Positions 1 through 11,001 are shown, numbered from the stretch's first letter. The stretch is DNA of 64,000 nt from Chaetoceros tenuissimus (GCA_021927905.1 BLLK01000075.1:744001-808000), one strand, 5' to 3'. Notes: generated from the letters alone by a model not told the origin. Translations and numbers: made by a program.

Positions 1-1
1 C

Positions 2-3000
2 TATACTAATGGACTTGGTTTCTATAAGTTTCTTCCATGTGAAAATGAGACTTCTGAAACTACTGGTAGGACTCTTAGGTGCTTCCTGCACGTTGTAGGT
101 CTGCCGTATAGTTTGCACTCTGATAACCATGGTAACTTCAAGGATGGACTCTTCAAGAGATTGATGAGGAAATTCGGAGTTTACCAGACCTTCACTGAGC
201 CACACTCGCCATGGCAGAATAGGGCTGAGCCAGCCATTGGTGAGGTCAAGAAATACGCTAGAAAGATTATGATGAGTACTGATACACCTATTCGCCTTTG
301 GTGCTTTTGTTATGAGTATACTGCTGACCTCTTATCACTTCTGGCAACCGCACGGTTCGATCTCCAGGGGAGAACGCCGTACGAAATGATTATGCACTAC
401 ACTCCGGATATCTCAGAATATGTATCATTTGGTTGGTTTCAGTGGTGTTACTACTTTGATGAGGACTCCAAAAGTAAGAAGATCTGCCGTTGGTTGGGTC
501 CTGCTCATGAGGTAGGACAGTCTTTCTGTCACTGGATACTCCTAAGCAACGGAAATTTTATAGCTCGATCATCTGTCATTCCTATACCGGATCACGAGCT
601 AGAGTCCGATGAATTAAAGCGCCGTACCAAGATCTTCATGGATTGTATACATGAGAAAATTGGAAATACAAAGGTACCAATCTATAACAATATCTACCCT
701 CAGCGTGTTTACTATGATGCTTTTGACGACCCTGTCGAGGATGATGAGAGTCAATTACCATATGGCGAAGAACTGCATGAAGCTAAGCTTGAAGATGTCA
801 ATGATAGATATCTCGAGGCACTTGACAATTACATTAATTCTGAGGTCATCATGCCTGACAAGGATGGTACTGCTGTACTTACCAAAGTGAAAGGTCGTAA
901 GCGTGATGCTACAGGTAACCCTGTAGGAGAGGCAAATGAGAATCCTATTCTTGATACCAGAGTCTATGAACTAGAATTTCCAGATGGCAGGATTGAGGAA
1001 TATGCAGTCAATATGATTGCAGAGAACCTATTTGAGCAAGCTGACGAGGACGGCTGGGACAGTGGTATCATTGAGGAATTTCTAGACATTCGCAAGGACG
1101 ATTCTGTAGCTGTACCCAAAGAACAAGGCACGTACTTTAACAGTGCTGGAGTTGAGAGGAACGTTGTAACAACCAAAGGATGGGAAGTCCAAGTCAAATG
1201 GAGAGACAAGTCTACGAGCTGGATTTCACTTAAAGACGCAAAGGAAGGTGATCCACTAGGTCTAGCTGAATTGGCTGTAGCATTGAAAGTACAAGATGAG
1301 CCTGCCTTTAAGTGGTGGACCAATCATGCCTTGAGACAACGAGCCCGACTGATCTCAAGATTGAAATCAAATGTTATTAGAAAAGGCAAGACTAAGTTTG
1401 GGATACAGGTTCCTGGTACATGGAAGGAAGCTGTCAAGATTGATGAAGCAAATAATAATACGCTTTGGCAGGACGCCATCAATAAAGAAATGGTCAATGC
1501 TAAATGTGCTTTCAAGTTATTGGCTCGAGGAGATAGACCGCCGCCTGGGTACAATGAGATACTGTGCCACTTGGTATTCGATGTCAAGCTGGATATGACT
1601 CGAAAAGCAAGATATGTTGCTGGAGGACACTTAACTAACGTTCCCGCAAATATGACCTATTCTAGTGTTGTCTCAAGAGATACAGTCCGAATCGGATTCC
1701 TTGTGGCTGCTCTTAATGACCTTGATATATTAGCTGGTGACATCCAGAATGCTTTTCTTTCTGCTCCTACCGAAGAGAAAATATTCTTCTATGCAGGAGA
1801 TGAATGGGGTGCTGACAAGGACCGTGTAGTCGTTGTAGTCCGTGCTCTATATGGTCTCAAATCTAGTGCTTTACAATTTCGTAATCATCTTGCTGCAACA
1901 CTTGGTAACAAGCTTGGTTTCAAGTCCTGTCTTGCTGATCCTGATCTATGGTACAAAGCATGCATCGATTCCGATGGAAATGAGTATTACTCATACATTC
2001 TCGTATATGTTGATGACCTGTTGATTATTGATAAGAATCCGAAGCGATTTATGGAACAGATCCAAGGTGACTTCACTGTCAAGAAGGAAAGCATCGGTCC
2101 TCCTGACAGATACCTAGGAGCTGACATCAGAAAAGTTGAGGATGATGGTGCCAAGCCATTTTGGACTATGAGTTCTAATTCCTATCTTGACAAGGCCATT
2201 AAGAACCTTAAGGCTAAGCTCAAGGAGAGCGGTTTGGAATACAACAAGAAACTTTCTGATCCGAATTACAGTCCAAAGCAACCATTTACTACTGCATCTT
2301 ATCGACCTGAACTTGATACTTCTGAAGAATGTACTGATGACCAAGTTACTCTATTTCAGAACCTAATTGGGATATTGCGATGGGCAGTAGAACTTGGTAG
2401 GATCGATATTGGATATGAGGTATCAGTTTTGTCTAGATATTTAGTTTCACCAAGAACTGGACATCTCTTACAAGCCATTCATGTATTCAAGTTTCTTGAC
2501 ATTCATAAGGACAACGAGTTAGCCTTTAGACCGAATTTGCCAAATCTAAGTCTCAATCACGAGGAGATCAATGAACAGACAACGTATATGAAGAAGGCAT
2601 ATCCTGACACTGTTGAAGATTTACCTACTAACGCACCTGTCCCAAGAGGGAAACCATTGTCCATGTATGTGTTCGTGGATAGTGATCATGCTGGTGATAA
2701 GGTAACTAGGAGATCCCAGACCGGTATTCTATTATATCTGAATTCTGCTCCAATTATTTGGTATTCTAAGAGGCAAGCAACTGTTGAATCATCTACCTTT
2801 GGATCCGAATTTGTCGCACTCCGCGTTGCATCTGAATTGATTATTTCTATGAGATATAAGCTTCGTATGATGGGAGTTCCAATTGAGGGTCCGACTCATG
2901 TCTTTTGTGATAATGAGGCTGTTTACAAGAATTCTTCAATTGCTCATTCAACTTTGAAGAAGAAACATAATTCTATTTGTTTTCATCGAGTACGAGAATG

Positions 3001-3130
3001 TGTTGCTGCTGGTATCCAAGTTGTACACAAGGTTGACACTGCTGACAATTTATCTGACATTCTAACGAAATCATTGCCTGCTCATATTAGGAAGAACCTA
3101 CGATCCTTAATCATGTATATCAGGAACTAA
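2..3130 (+). CDS. copia pol polyprotein, partial (integrase-RT-RNase H)
   Basis: The visible frame starts inside the integrase core. HSDNHGNF holds the second catalytic Asp, and SPWQNRAEPAIGEVK holds the third acidic position. The reverse transcriptase follows, with LAGDIQNAF (first catalytic Asp) and YVDDLL (the YVDD box). RNase H has FVDSDHAGDK, ESSTFGSEF and HVFCDNEAV. The segment order and the spacing are those of Ty1/copia elements. This is a fossil or young copy of a retroelement, not a host gene. Its 5' portion (gag, protease, integrase N-terminus) lies outside the window. Confidence 0.92.
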   Translation, partial: YTNGLGFYKFLPCENETSETTGRTLRCFLHVVGLPYSLHSDNHGNFKDGLFKRLMRKFGVYQTFTEPHSPWQNRAEPAIGEVKKYARKIMMSTDTPIRLWCFCYEYTADLLSLLATARFDLQGRTPYEMIMHYTPDISEYVSFGWFQWCYYFDEDSKSKKICRWLGPAHEVGQSFCHWILLSNGNFIARSSVIPIPDHELESDELKRRTKIFMDCIHEKIGNTKVPIYNNIYPQRVYYDAFDDPVEDDESQLPYGEELHEAKLEDVNDRYLEALDNYINSEVIMPDKDGTAVLTKVKGRKRDATGNPVGEANENPILDTRVYELEFPDGRIEEYAVNMIAENLFEQADEDGWDSGIIEEFLDIRKDDSVAVPKEQGTYFNSAGVERNVVTTKGWEVQVKWRDKSTSWISLKDAKEGDPLGLAELAVALKVQDEPAFKWWTNHALRQRARLISRLKSNVIRKGKTKFGIQVPGTWKEAVKIDEANNNTLWQDAINKEMVNAKCAFKLLARGDRPPPGYNEILCHLVFDVKLDMTRKARYVAGGHLTNVPANMTYSSVVSRDTVRIGFLVAALNDLDILAGDIQNAFLSAPTEEKIFFYAGDEWGADKDRVVVVVRALYGLKSSALQFRNHLAATLGNKLGFKSCLADPDLWYKACIDSDGNEYYSYILVYVDDLLIIDKNPKRFMEQIQGDFTVKKESIGPPDRYLGADIRKVEDDGAKPFWTMSSNSYLDKAIKNLKAKLKESGLEYNKKLSDPNYSPKQPFTTASYRPELDTSEECTDDQVTLFQNLIGILRWAVELGRIDIGYEVSVLSRYLVSPRTGHLLQAIHVFKFLDIHKDNELAFRPNLPNLSLNHEEINEQTTYMKKAYPDTVEDLPTNAPVPRGKPLSMYVFVDSDHAGDKVTRRSQTGILLYLNSAPIIWYSKRQATVESSTFGSEFVALRVASELIISMRYKLRMMGVPIEGPTHVFCDNEAVYKNSSIAHSTLKKKHNSICFHRVRECVAAGIQVVHKVDTADNLSDILTKSLPAHIRKNLRSLIMYIRN

Positions 3131-3178
3131 CATTGTGATGCGAATTATTGAAATTGAAATTTAAACATTCGAGGAGAG

Positions 3179-3470
3179 TGAGAAAATCCCACTGTTAGGT
3201 TGGTAGATTATGAGAACCCGAATTCTTCACCCGAATTCTGTTGGAGAATTCTTCTATGTTTTTGATCAGAACTTTACATATTTTACATAACATAATTCTT
3301 ATTTTGATACGAAACAACTCTATCTTTTCACTCGATCCATTTCTATCTAACTTATCGTCCAATTATATCCCCCACCAACAAACTAGAGGGCTTATTGACA
3401 TTGGAATTCTAGAATTTAAATCTAAATTAGTCTCCCGCCAAAAATAGAACTGTATCTTTTTCCAAAAGTA
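3179..3470 (+). repeat. 3' LTR of the copia element (right end not resolved)
   Basis: After the pol stop comes a purine-rich tract, CGAGGAGAG, followed directly by TG at 3179, where LTRs normally start. A second possible TG start is at 3193. The sequence then contains CCCGAATTCT twice (about 3218 and 3231). No second LTR copy is in the window, so the terminal CA cannot be placed. Somewhere before about 3470 is likely, because the next gene starts at 3558. Confidence 0.5.
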
Positions 3471-3557
3471 ATTGTGCCATCAAGCCATCATCATCGCAAC
3501 ACCTCTCGAAGCAATATTGAAGAATCTTCTGTAATACATAAAACTACAACTGAAAGA

Positions 3558-6500
3558 ATGGACAGTAACTCAGATGAAGATGAGGTTCCTCAGTTGCCTC
3601 GCATTCGTAGATCACCACGAAGAAAGCGGCGCATAGATCCAGATCCTTTTGATTCCTCTGAGGAGGATAATGATGACAACAATGAGGTGTCTACTGTATC
3701 AGTAGAAACACCTGACAAGATTGTTGGAGATAGAGTTGATGAGGGTCCTCAGTCACCTTACAGATCTCCAAGAAAAAAGCTCCGTAGATCACCAAGAAGA
3801 AAGCCACACAACACAGATCCAGATCCTTTTTATTCCCCCGAGGAGGATAATAATTGCAAAAATGAGGTGTCTACTGTATCAGTAGTTACACCTGACCAAG
3901 TAATAATCGGTGAAGAAGATGACGACGAGCTCTTTCCCTCCAATGAGAATGAAGACAAGACAGATGGGAATAGAGTCCTGTTTGACAACAATGATGATGA
4001 AGATCTGTTTCCAGAGGATAACGAAGAGCAAGATGGATTTAGAATTCCTCCAAAGTTTTCTTCTCGTTATTCCACTCCTGACAATAATTGTGAGCTAAAG
4101 GATAATGTGGAAATTGTAAAGAATGCCACGAGGCATTCATGCTTCGAGAACTATTTCCTGGCAAAGTAAGTATCTTTAAGCTCATTCTTAACCAGTAGAT
4201 TCTTTCTTCTAACTTTAATAATATTGCATAGGTTCGCATCTATGAGGAGACAACTTTTGCTGATCCACTTCCACAAGTAAAAGTTTTACATGGAAATGAA
4301 TATCATCTGGTGGCAACTAAATTTGAGAAGAGTAAAAGTAACAATTTTACTAATATTAAATCACCACCTAAGTATATTAAGGTAAGAAAGTAAAACCTCA
4401 ATAAGTTTCAATCTATCATGCTTAACTCACATTGTGTAGGCTTACTATGTCAAATGTGATGCAAATGATCTTTGGGCCAAATTGCAGGCCTTGGCCAACT
4501 TTCAAGACTTGGCACTTGACCTCCCAAAGCTTGCAGCACGGATGGAACTATTAGTATCTCCTGCGGCCCATTGTCCTGCTGGGGCAAAGCAACCATATCT
4601 TTTCCATTTGAAGGCCAGCCAGTTTGAGGTTTTGAAGATCCCTCAAAACCAGTCCATGGGATGTGGATTCATTCCTAGGGAAATGCTGAAGGAACTTGTT
4701 GGGCATGGTGCAAAAGGTGCCAATGCTGCTGCTGTACAAGTTCGTATACTTGGTCATCGCCTTGGACTTTTCAAGGGATTGCTTGTTGCTAAAGCTGGCA
4801 TCACAAAGATCCAATTGACTGAAAGTAAGTATTAATTGAAGTTTGTTTCTAAATATGAATTCTTTATTCTCACTTTAATCCCCTCTAAAGGTATGAGGAA
4901 AGTACCACGGTCAGCAATGTAAGTTTCTACATACTTAATATCTATTTGTAGTAAAATATCTTGCTAACGGCAGCTCTAAAGAAGGGGCAAAAAGACAGTG
5001 CAAAATGATGTGCTCATGCTATTCAATGATGTAATGCCTTCTGGTACGTTTAATTGCTGTTATATTTCAAATTTCAAAAATCGCTCACATACTATTACGT
5101 CATAGTCCAAAATGAAAACTTTGAGAGGGTCTTAAACCCAAATTACACCCGAAAGCCACGAAAAATGGAATTGAAACCCATCTCAGATGAAATGGGTCAG
5201 GTGTTGATCCAATGTGGAGTTCAAGACTCAACATTGAGTGCCTATTATGAAGAATCTAGATATTGGAACACCAGAAAACATACATGGTTGAGAGGAGTAT
5301 GTAAGTATTATGTCAAGAAATTGCATCCATTGTTTCAAAAAATTTATACTTACTAAACTTTGTAAATAGGCGATTGCACGGCTAGTCTACCAGAAGGTAC
5401 ATGCTTCATTCCAGGTTTATTTCCTTTGGGGAAATCGAAAAAGCATCGTGTTCTTGTTACTCGATCCCCATGTGTTCATGCAACAGATTTTGGTATGTAT
5501 GAACTATGTTTGCTATCTTCTTTTACTGTATGGTCTCACATCCATTTCAGCAACATTGCCAGTTGTTACGTCAAAGCCCAGGGGGATGTCAAAGGAAGAC
5601 TGGGAACACTTATCTTCCCTTCCATTTGGGCTGCTAATGTTTGCTTCTCCTGCCGATAAATATGCTCCAAGTCTCCCCGACCTAATCAATGCGTCAGATT
5701 TAGATGGTGATATCTTTCTCACCATTTGGCATGACGACATCCTTCACGAAGTAGGAAATTTGCGCCCAGGAAGAGCAATAACTCAAGGTCCAATCACTTT
5801 ATCCAAATTCAAGTTGGATGAAAATGTTCTTTACAGCTCTAAAAATGGGGAACAGGAGGAAGCTCTAATTGGCCTGTTGTATGCAGATGGCATCCATTAT
5901 GACATCTTTTGTCGAGGAAAGCTCATTTCTAATGTGCATGAAACAAGATTGAAATCTTTGCCTCAAGCAAAGTCAAGTCATATCAATGTGAAGATTATTG
6001 CGATCAAAGGGACTCAAGTCTCCCTCCTTTGTGGAGATGAAGAACAGACTTCAACTGTTACCAAGTTGCGTGCGTCTGACCCGTATCTTCTTGCGCAGTA
6101 TATTTTTGAGAATAATCTCATAAAGCAGAAACGTTGGAAATGGTGCGAAAAATACGTTACTCCAAAAAAGATAGTAAAAGTTCACCGAATTGATGTCGCC
6201 AATGCCATGGCAACTGTTTTATGGGATGGCGATGAGGAAACAGGTGAGTGTACTCAGCGATAGGATATTCCTTGTAAAGTGTTCTTATGTTAATTTTTAA
6301 TTCCACAGAGACCTTACCAATTACTGATGTCGATGAAGCATTACTGCATCAAAAATTAAAAGGGACAAAGACCAGCATCATAAAAAGAGCCAGATCCAAA
6401 ACTGCAAAAGATAGATGGAACACTTACTTCGAAGAACTTGTCAAATTGAAAGAGACATGGTTCGAATCGCTCCAAGATCATCTTTCCAACATCGAAAGGC

Positions 6501-6859
6501 TCCATTTGCACGATACTCTTCGTACTCGTTTGGTAAGTCATTGGCTAACGTTATGCTTTAACTTGCTATGGGTCTCACCATTTCTGTATGCTTTTAGCAT
6601 GGTCTTTACATGAATAAAGATGAAAAATTCTGTCGAAGCGATGTTCTAGTATTCGGTAAAGCTTTCAAGTTATCCAATGACATCGCAAAGCATTCTGGTA
6701 GAGTTCCTTTGCCTAGGTAAGAAATGTTGTTAGTCCCATTCATTGTTTCTTTGGTTTGATCTAAACTGTTTTTTTATAAGTCATTTGCGCGACTACGTAG
6801 TACAAAATATGGAGGCTCTCGGCTTATTAATTGCCGACGATGATGCAACTGACGAATAG
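3558..6859 (+). CDS. Cellular RNA-dependent RNA polymerase with Tudor/Agenet-like C-terminal modules, 11 exons
   Basis: Exons read as 3558-4115, 4232-4381, 4440-4824, 4891-4918, 4982-5043, 5106-5300, 5370-5492, 5551-6243, 6309-6532, 6598-6716 and 6781-6859. All introns are GT-AG and mostly 55-75 nt, giving about 871 residues. The first 186 residues are acidic and low-complexity, with RRSPRRK repeats. The polymerase follows: GFIPREMLKELV, VQVRILG, IQLTESMRKVPRS, then VLVTRSPCVH (about residue 487) and the catalytic loop ASDLDGDIFLTIW (DLDGD about 550-554). These match the RDR/QDE-1 family, whose loop reads SGSDLDGDLYF and is preceded by (T)(R/K)NPC(L/V)H. After the core come Tudor/Agenet-like strands (KIIAIKGTQVSLL about 646, MATVLWDGDEET about 720-731) and a helical end. 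The family makes dsRNA in RNA silencing. The exon 1 donor is uncertain: the better GTAAGT at 4166 breaks the frame, while GTAAAG at 4116 keeps it. I chose the ATG at 3558 because the frame upstream opens only with GTG. Confidence 0.85.
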
Positions 6860-8525
6860 CAGGCAATGAAAAAGTGAACGCGATACTTCTTTCATATACA
6901 TAGTTTACATTCAATATATTCTTTATGAGCATGCGATGAAAGGAGAAGGCATCTACATATTATTTTGCATTTTTAAATGCTTGCATGAGTAAGGAAAAGG
7001 CATCTGCATATTATATTTGTGTATGGGGTTACGATCAGTGAAAGTCTGATGGCCCAAAAATGACATAAAAAGTAATACATATCTTTACATTCACCTTTCT
7101 AGAAATTATTTGCTTGTTTATATTAATTGGAAATGACATCAAGGCCGAGTACGCTGAGTTTGAGAGAATATCTCGCAATGTGCACCTCGTCTTAAAATCT
7201 TGTTCTCCACGGGCTTTCTTATATTGAAGATGTTGTCAAATTGTATCTCAAAGAGTCATAGCCATAGGACTGAGAACCATTAAATGAAATCGAATGTACA
7301 TCAGCGTAACTGATAATCTTGATCTTTACAAGCTCTGTTTACAAACTGGCCACGACAAATCTGAAATTTATTCCATCAAAACTCGCTCCACACTTTATTT
7401 CTATCAGTCTGTAGAAACAGAAGTAATGCTTCCAAATGTATCTTCTATACAAAAGTGCTCTGTCTGTAGAAACAGAAGTAATGCTTCAAAATGTATCTTC
7501 CATACAAAAGTGCTCTCTCCCATAAGAATTCTTTGCAAATTGTGCAGCCAAGAAGTAATTCTTTCTCTCTTTTTTACATAATGTAGCACCATACAAAATA
7601 GTATGGGAGCTGACATTCGCTTTGTCTAATGCAGCGTGGGAACAGAAATACTTTTCAAAGTGGATTCGATGTCTTCAATTTGCTGACTCTTAAAGCATAA
7701 TGGAATCCAAAGTTCACAAAATATATATTTCCTTGGGACTGCTCAGTATCTTGATTTATTCCAAACTCTTGTTCGCAAATACTTTTGGTTCTCTTAGAAC
7801 TGTAGATTTTATGAAGCCGTCTTTGTCTAGTAACCACGAGTTTGATGTTCTGGCATCTTTCCATAACTTTCCATAACTTCTACAGAACTTTATATGCCTC
7901 ATTTCCATCCTTCTAAACTCACGACATGATGCCATAGATGCCAGTGAGGAGAACAGTCGTCGTCCTCACATAAGTGTACTTTGCCCATAGTGCATCCATA
8001 CATTTATTTACAGTGCATCGTGTAGCTAGCAATCAAGAGTATTCGCTACAACAGGTCACTTTCCCTTCGTCTAACCGCGACACAAACAATAAGCATTGAC
8101 CTACGATTCGAGGCACCAGTAGGAAATGTAGAGAAGAATGTAAAGCTAGAATTTCGGAAGAGATTATGCTCTACTTGGTGAGATATGGGCACATTAATAT
8201 CATCGTTTTATTTTGTGATGTATGAGATGGAACTGATGGGCGAGAGCGCGAGAGCTTCGTACAATGATGAAGGAGATACACGTCATCTTCAACTACTTTC
8301 GCTCTATGTACGTACTATCAGCCAGTATGCAAAAATGAATGGAGACGAACTTGCGAACGCACACTCATACACTCATCCATCTTTACTCTTTACATCAATC
8401 AATAATAGAAAAGAAAGGTCCCTTATCCTTTCATGCTATATAAATACTGTTTTATTGCTATGCTACCTAGTTTGATGTCCTTCTCTATATCCTTCTCTAA
8501 GCTAAAGCGGCGTGGAGAAATGATA
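6860..8525. other. Intergenic stretch without a supported gene
   Basis: About 1.7 kb after the RdRP stop holds no convincing reading frame. An ATG-started 96-codon ORF at 8185-8475 has no recognisable motif. The only structure seen is the 55-bp tandem duplication at 7408-7517. Confidence 0.6.
7408..7517. repeat. Tandem duplication, 55-bp unit, two copies
   Basis: The unit beginning TCTGTAGAAACAGAAGTAAT occurs at 7408 and again at 7463. The copies differ at only a few positions (for example TTCCAAATG versus TTCAAAATG). This is a simple recent local duplication with no function inferred. Confidence 0.9.
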
Positions 8526-8529
8526 TAGA

Positions 8530-9470
8530 TGCATTCTTAGATGTCAAAAAGAAGGAGGAAGGGATATGATTTAAGGGTAGTACCATCATGGATTCTATAG
8601 AAGAAGGGACCAAGATTGCGCTTGAGTAGATAGTGAAATGGAATCTGTACCGTCTCGAAAGATCTATAATCTGATCTTGATCAGCCATATGAGACAGATC
8701 TAGAGGAATTGTACTATGCGGCAACATGTGACATCACACAGCAATTTCGTGTATTTAGTGATGGTATATATGAAGGCTCGTTCAAATCTCAATATGAGAA
8801 GATCAACTTTCTATACAATTCAGAAAGTACGAAAATTCGCATGGACTTGGATGGTACTTCTATTCAAATCTATGATTCACATCGTCCGCATTATCATGAA
8901 TATGCAGTCCATCAAACAGCACGATTTATACCAAAGGAGAGCATAAAGCGTGGAGTTCTTATACTTGTCCATGAATGTCTAGAGTTTGATTCAATTAAAA
9001 TTGAAATTGTGTTGGAACTTGATCAAAATGTTGCTTGAGCAATATGAACGAGCCTCACTTTCACAAAAACTGTGCGGAATGTCGGTTTGGAGTGACAGAT
9101 CAGCTCGATAGATACATTCGAATTTTTTGTCAAACAATAGCATCTTTGTCATGGACGAAATGTACTTCTCAAAGTTCAAGAATATATTTCCTCAAACTGA
9201 TGAAGATCACTGGTAAGATAATAAAATCGTTAGTTCACAATTGGTAGTGATGGGATCGAGGGCTTATAATTGAACGAAGCCGACATTGAGTGATTGCTCA
9301 TGACTATTATTTCAATGCTACTGGATATCATTTATGCAAGTAATGCAAGAAAAGCATATAATTGAAGATCAGATATTCTCATGGTCGCGAAAAAGTGCAA
9401 TATATAAAAGAAGACATCAAGGCTGATGCTTTTCATAAGATGAAGCTTTCATAATCGCGGAATTTGAAAA
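8530..9470 (+). pseudogene. Decayed spermidine-synthase-like (aminopropyltransferase family) gene
   Basis: The clearest part is 8709-9038, translating to QQFRVFSDGIYEGS, HRPHYHEYAVHQTARF, KRGVLILVHECLEFDS and VLELDQNVA. HYHEYAVHQ matches the spermidine-synthase motif (YHE.L.H), and VLELDQ matches the acidic end of the SAM-binding strand (EID in synthases). The glycine-rich loop between them is disrupted compared with the relative at 52.6 kb. Downstream, 9042-9120 (EPHFHKNCAECRFG) continues the family in another frame. Frames are broken several times, so this is a relic. Related relics lie at 18.9-19.6, 51.5-52.8, 57.2-58.3 and 63.3-64.0 kb. The upstream limit is approximate. Confidence 0.7.
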
Positions 9471-9811
9471 TGCGTAAGAAAAGTTCAAGGAGATATTACA
9501 GAAGATGGTAAAACAGTATTATATCTATTGTGATAGCAGAGAGGTTCGAGGTTACTGAATCTATAAAAGATTTGCAACATTTTGGAATGAATAAAACTAT
9601 GGACCTTGATAATGGACGTTCGAGCAAGAGGTTTCAAAAGAGGCATGCACTGATAATATCAATTGGAGCAAGTATTTATTCGTTTTGTAGAGTAGGCTAC
9701 AATTTAAGGAAATATAATAAATATATACAATGTAAATGTCAAAATTATATTATTAGCTATAGCTATATATTCAATATGATACTAAAACAAAAATTGGTGA
9801 TACTATACATA

Positions 9812-10771
9812 CTAATTCTTGGTACTCTGATATACAATTCCTGGCTTCCCGACAGCGTTTACAAGACCAATCTCATTCGCCGATGTTTTCCAATAAACCT
9901 TGCGTCCTCTGGTCTTTGACATCTCCTTGAGCGACTTGTATTCAAGCTTCACTTCGTCTGGAATCTGCATGCAAGCCATGAAATGAGTACGCTGCCATGC
10001 ACAGACACCTCTGTAAAGGCCATCGTAGTCATCCTTGGGGAAGAACAAAGATCCACTCTGAAGTTCTTCACTAGCTTGATGCGCACAAAACTTGCAACGC
10101 AGACCGATACGACCTCTGTAAGCACCTTTGCCTCTATACTTTGGATCATACTCATCATCTTTGACCTGAAAGATTTCAAGGTAAGAGGAGCGTACCTTCT
10201 GGTGGAGTAAATTGACATTACCGGTATCGGTAGGCAAGGCAAGAGTCTTTGGAGGTTCCTCGAGAGCCAGTACAGGAAAGAACATTTCATCATCCATCTC
10301 GACTTTTCTCTTCTTTAGAGGTATAGAAGCAGGTGCTTGATCCGGAGCAGTAGTAGGGGAAACTATTGCAATGCGCTGCCTCTTGTTCATATCGGCATTG
10401 TTGCAAGTTGAAATAGGGGCACTACCATTCTTGACGCTCAAAAGGGCCGAGACAGCGAGAGCTTCTTCCTCTGGCATCGCATAGCTCATTGGAGATGGCA
10501 TCTTTGCAGTCTGTCTCAAAGGCACTGGTTTTGCATAAGATACTGTCGACACATATGATGGGTTTGCCGAGAACGCAGATCTACTTCCAGAATGAAAGAA
10601 CTGTGGAGGGGCAGGAAGAGGAGATACAAGTCCTCTCTGTAAATGCATTTCGTACATGGCGTTATCGTCTTCGTAATTGAATTGCATAGTGGTGTGAATA
10701 TATGATATGATAGGTATGTTTGACATAAATAATAGAGGTATGTTGTTCGTCTGTTGTTTTTGTATAAGCAT
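9812..10771 (-). CDS. Diatom-type Cys/His-cluster protein (putative zinc-binding), 319 aa
   Basis: One uninterrupted frame. Residues 1 to about 190 are low-complexity, rich in Ser, Pro and Ala, with a basic stretch KKRKVEMDDE that could act as a nuclear signal. The C-terminal 110 residues hold a conserved-looking module: GLRCKFCAHQ, GSLFFPKDDYDGLYRG, CAWQRTHFMAC and TSANEIGLVN. The CxxC and later His/Cys residues suggest a zinc-binding fold with an aromatic and glycine-rich core. The same module recurs as a fragment at 19818-20053, so it is a family. I do not recognise a characterised function. DNA binding is possible because of the Cys/His spacing and the basic region. Start: ATG at 10771, or ATG at 10687 (MQFNYEDD), which removes a hydrophobic 28-residue lead and may be the true start. 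Confidence 0.75.
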   Translation of the reverse strand: MLIQKQQTNNIPLLFMSNIPIISYIHTTMQFNYEDDNAMYEMHLQRGLVSPLPAPPQFFHSGSRSAFSANPSYVSTVSYAKPVPLRQTAKMPSPMSYAMPEEEALAVSALLSVKNGSAPISTCNNADMNKRQRIAIVSPTTAPDQAPASIPLKKRKVEMDDEMFFPVLALEEPPKTLALPTDTGNVNLLHQKVRSSYLEIFQVKDDEYDPKYRGKGAYRGRIGLRCKFCAHQASEELQSGSLFFPKDDYDGLYRGVCAWQRTHFMACMQIPDEVKLEYKSLKEMSKTRGRKVYWKTSANEIGLVNAVGKPGIVYQSTKN

Positions 10772-10956
10772 TTTGTGCCATCTGCTTCATTCCTAAATGG
10801 CCTAAAATAATGTGGGAATGTTTTTCATTTTATCCTTGAAGTTGAATAGTTTCCTACATTCGTGCATATGTACAATGTCTTTTCCTTTTCTGATAAAAGC
10901 TGACACCTCCTTCCTTCTTCGTGATCAAAGCTGACACGAATGTTGCAATTTCATTC

Positions 10957-11001
10957 GGTGCCATTAATAACACCTGACTTTGGTGCACAAAATCTGAGAC
11001 A
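10957..11001. repeat. Left arm of an inverted repeat flanking the Harbinger element
   Basis: ATAACACCTGACTTTGGTGC here is matched in inverse at 13521-13540 (GCACCAAAGTCAGGTGTTAT). Similarity continues on both sides (GGTGC.CATTA outside, CAAAAT.TG.GACA inside), about 45 nt in all. The arms lie outside the Harbinger ends by about 80 bp on the left and 820 bp on the right. They look like terminal repeats of an older, larger element that the Harbinger entered. Confidence 0.7.

Larger units (their letters stand above)
1..3470 (+). mobile_element. Ty1/copia LTR retrotransposon, 3' part (5' end outside the window)
   Basis: The first 3.1 kb is one long pol frame already open at base 2, so the element began before the window. 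Parts in order are the C-terminal half of the integrase, the reverse transcriptase, RNase H, a short non-coding stretch, a polypurine tract near 3170-3178 and the start of a 3' LTR. The order integrase before RT is the copia order. The pol frame looks whole in the part visible here, which suggests a fairly young copy. Family assignment rests on motifs. A diatom CoDi-type lineage is likely but not tested. The right edge of the LTR cannot be fixed without the 5' LTR, so the end given is approximate. Confidence 0.9.

Noticed and set aside
8185-8475. 96-codon ORF with an ATG
   Set aside because: No motif, no neighbour suggesting a gene, and a hydrophobic tail typical of AT-rich non-coding DNA.
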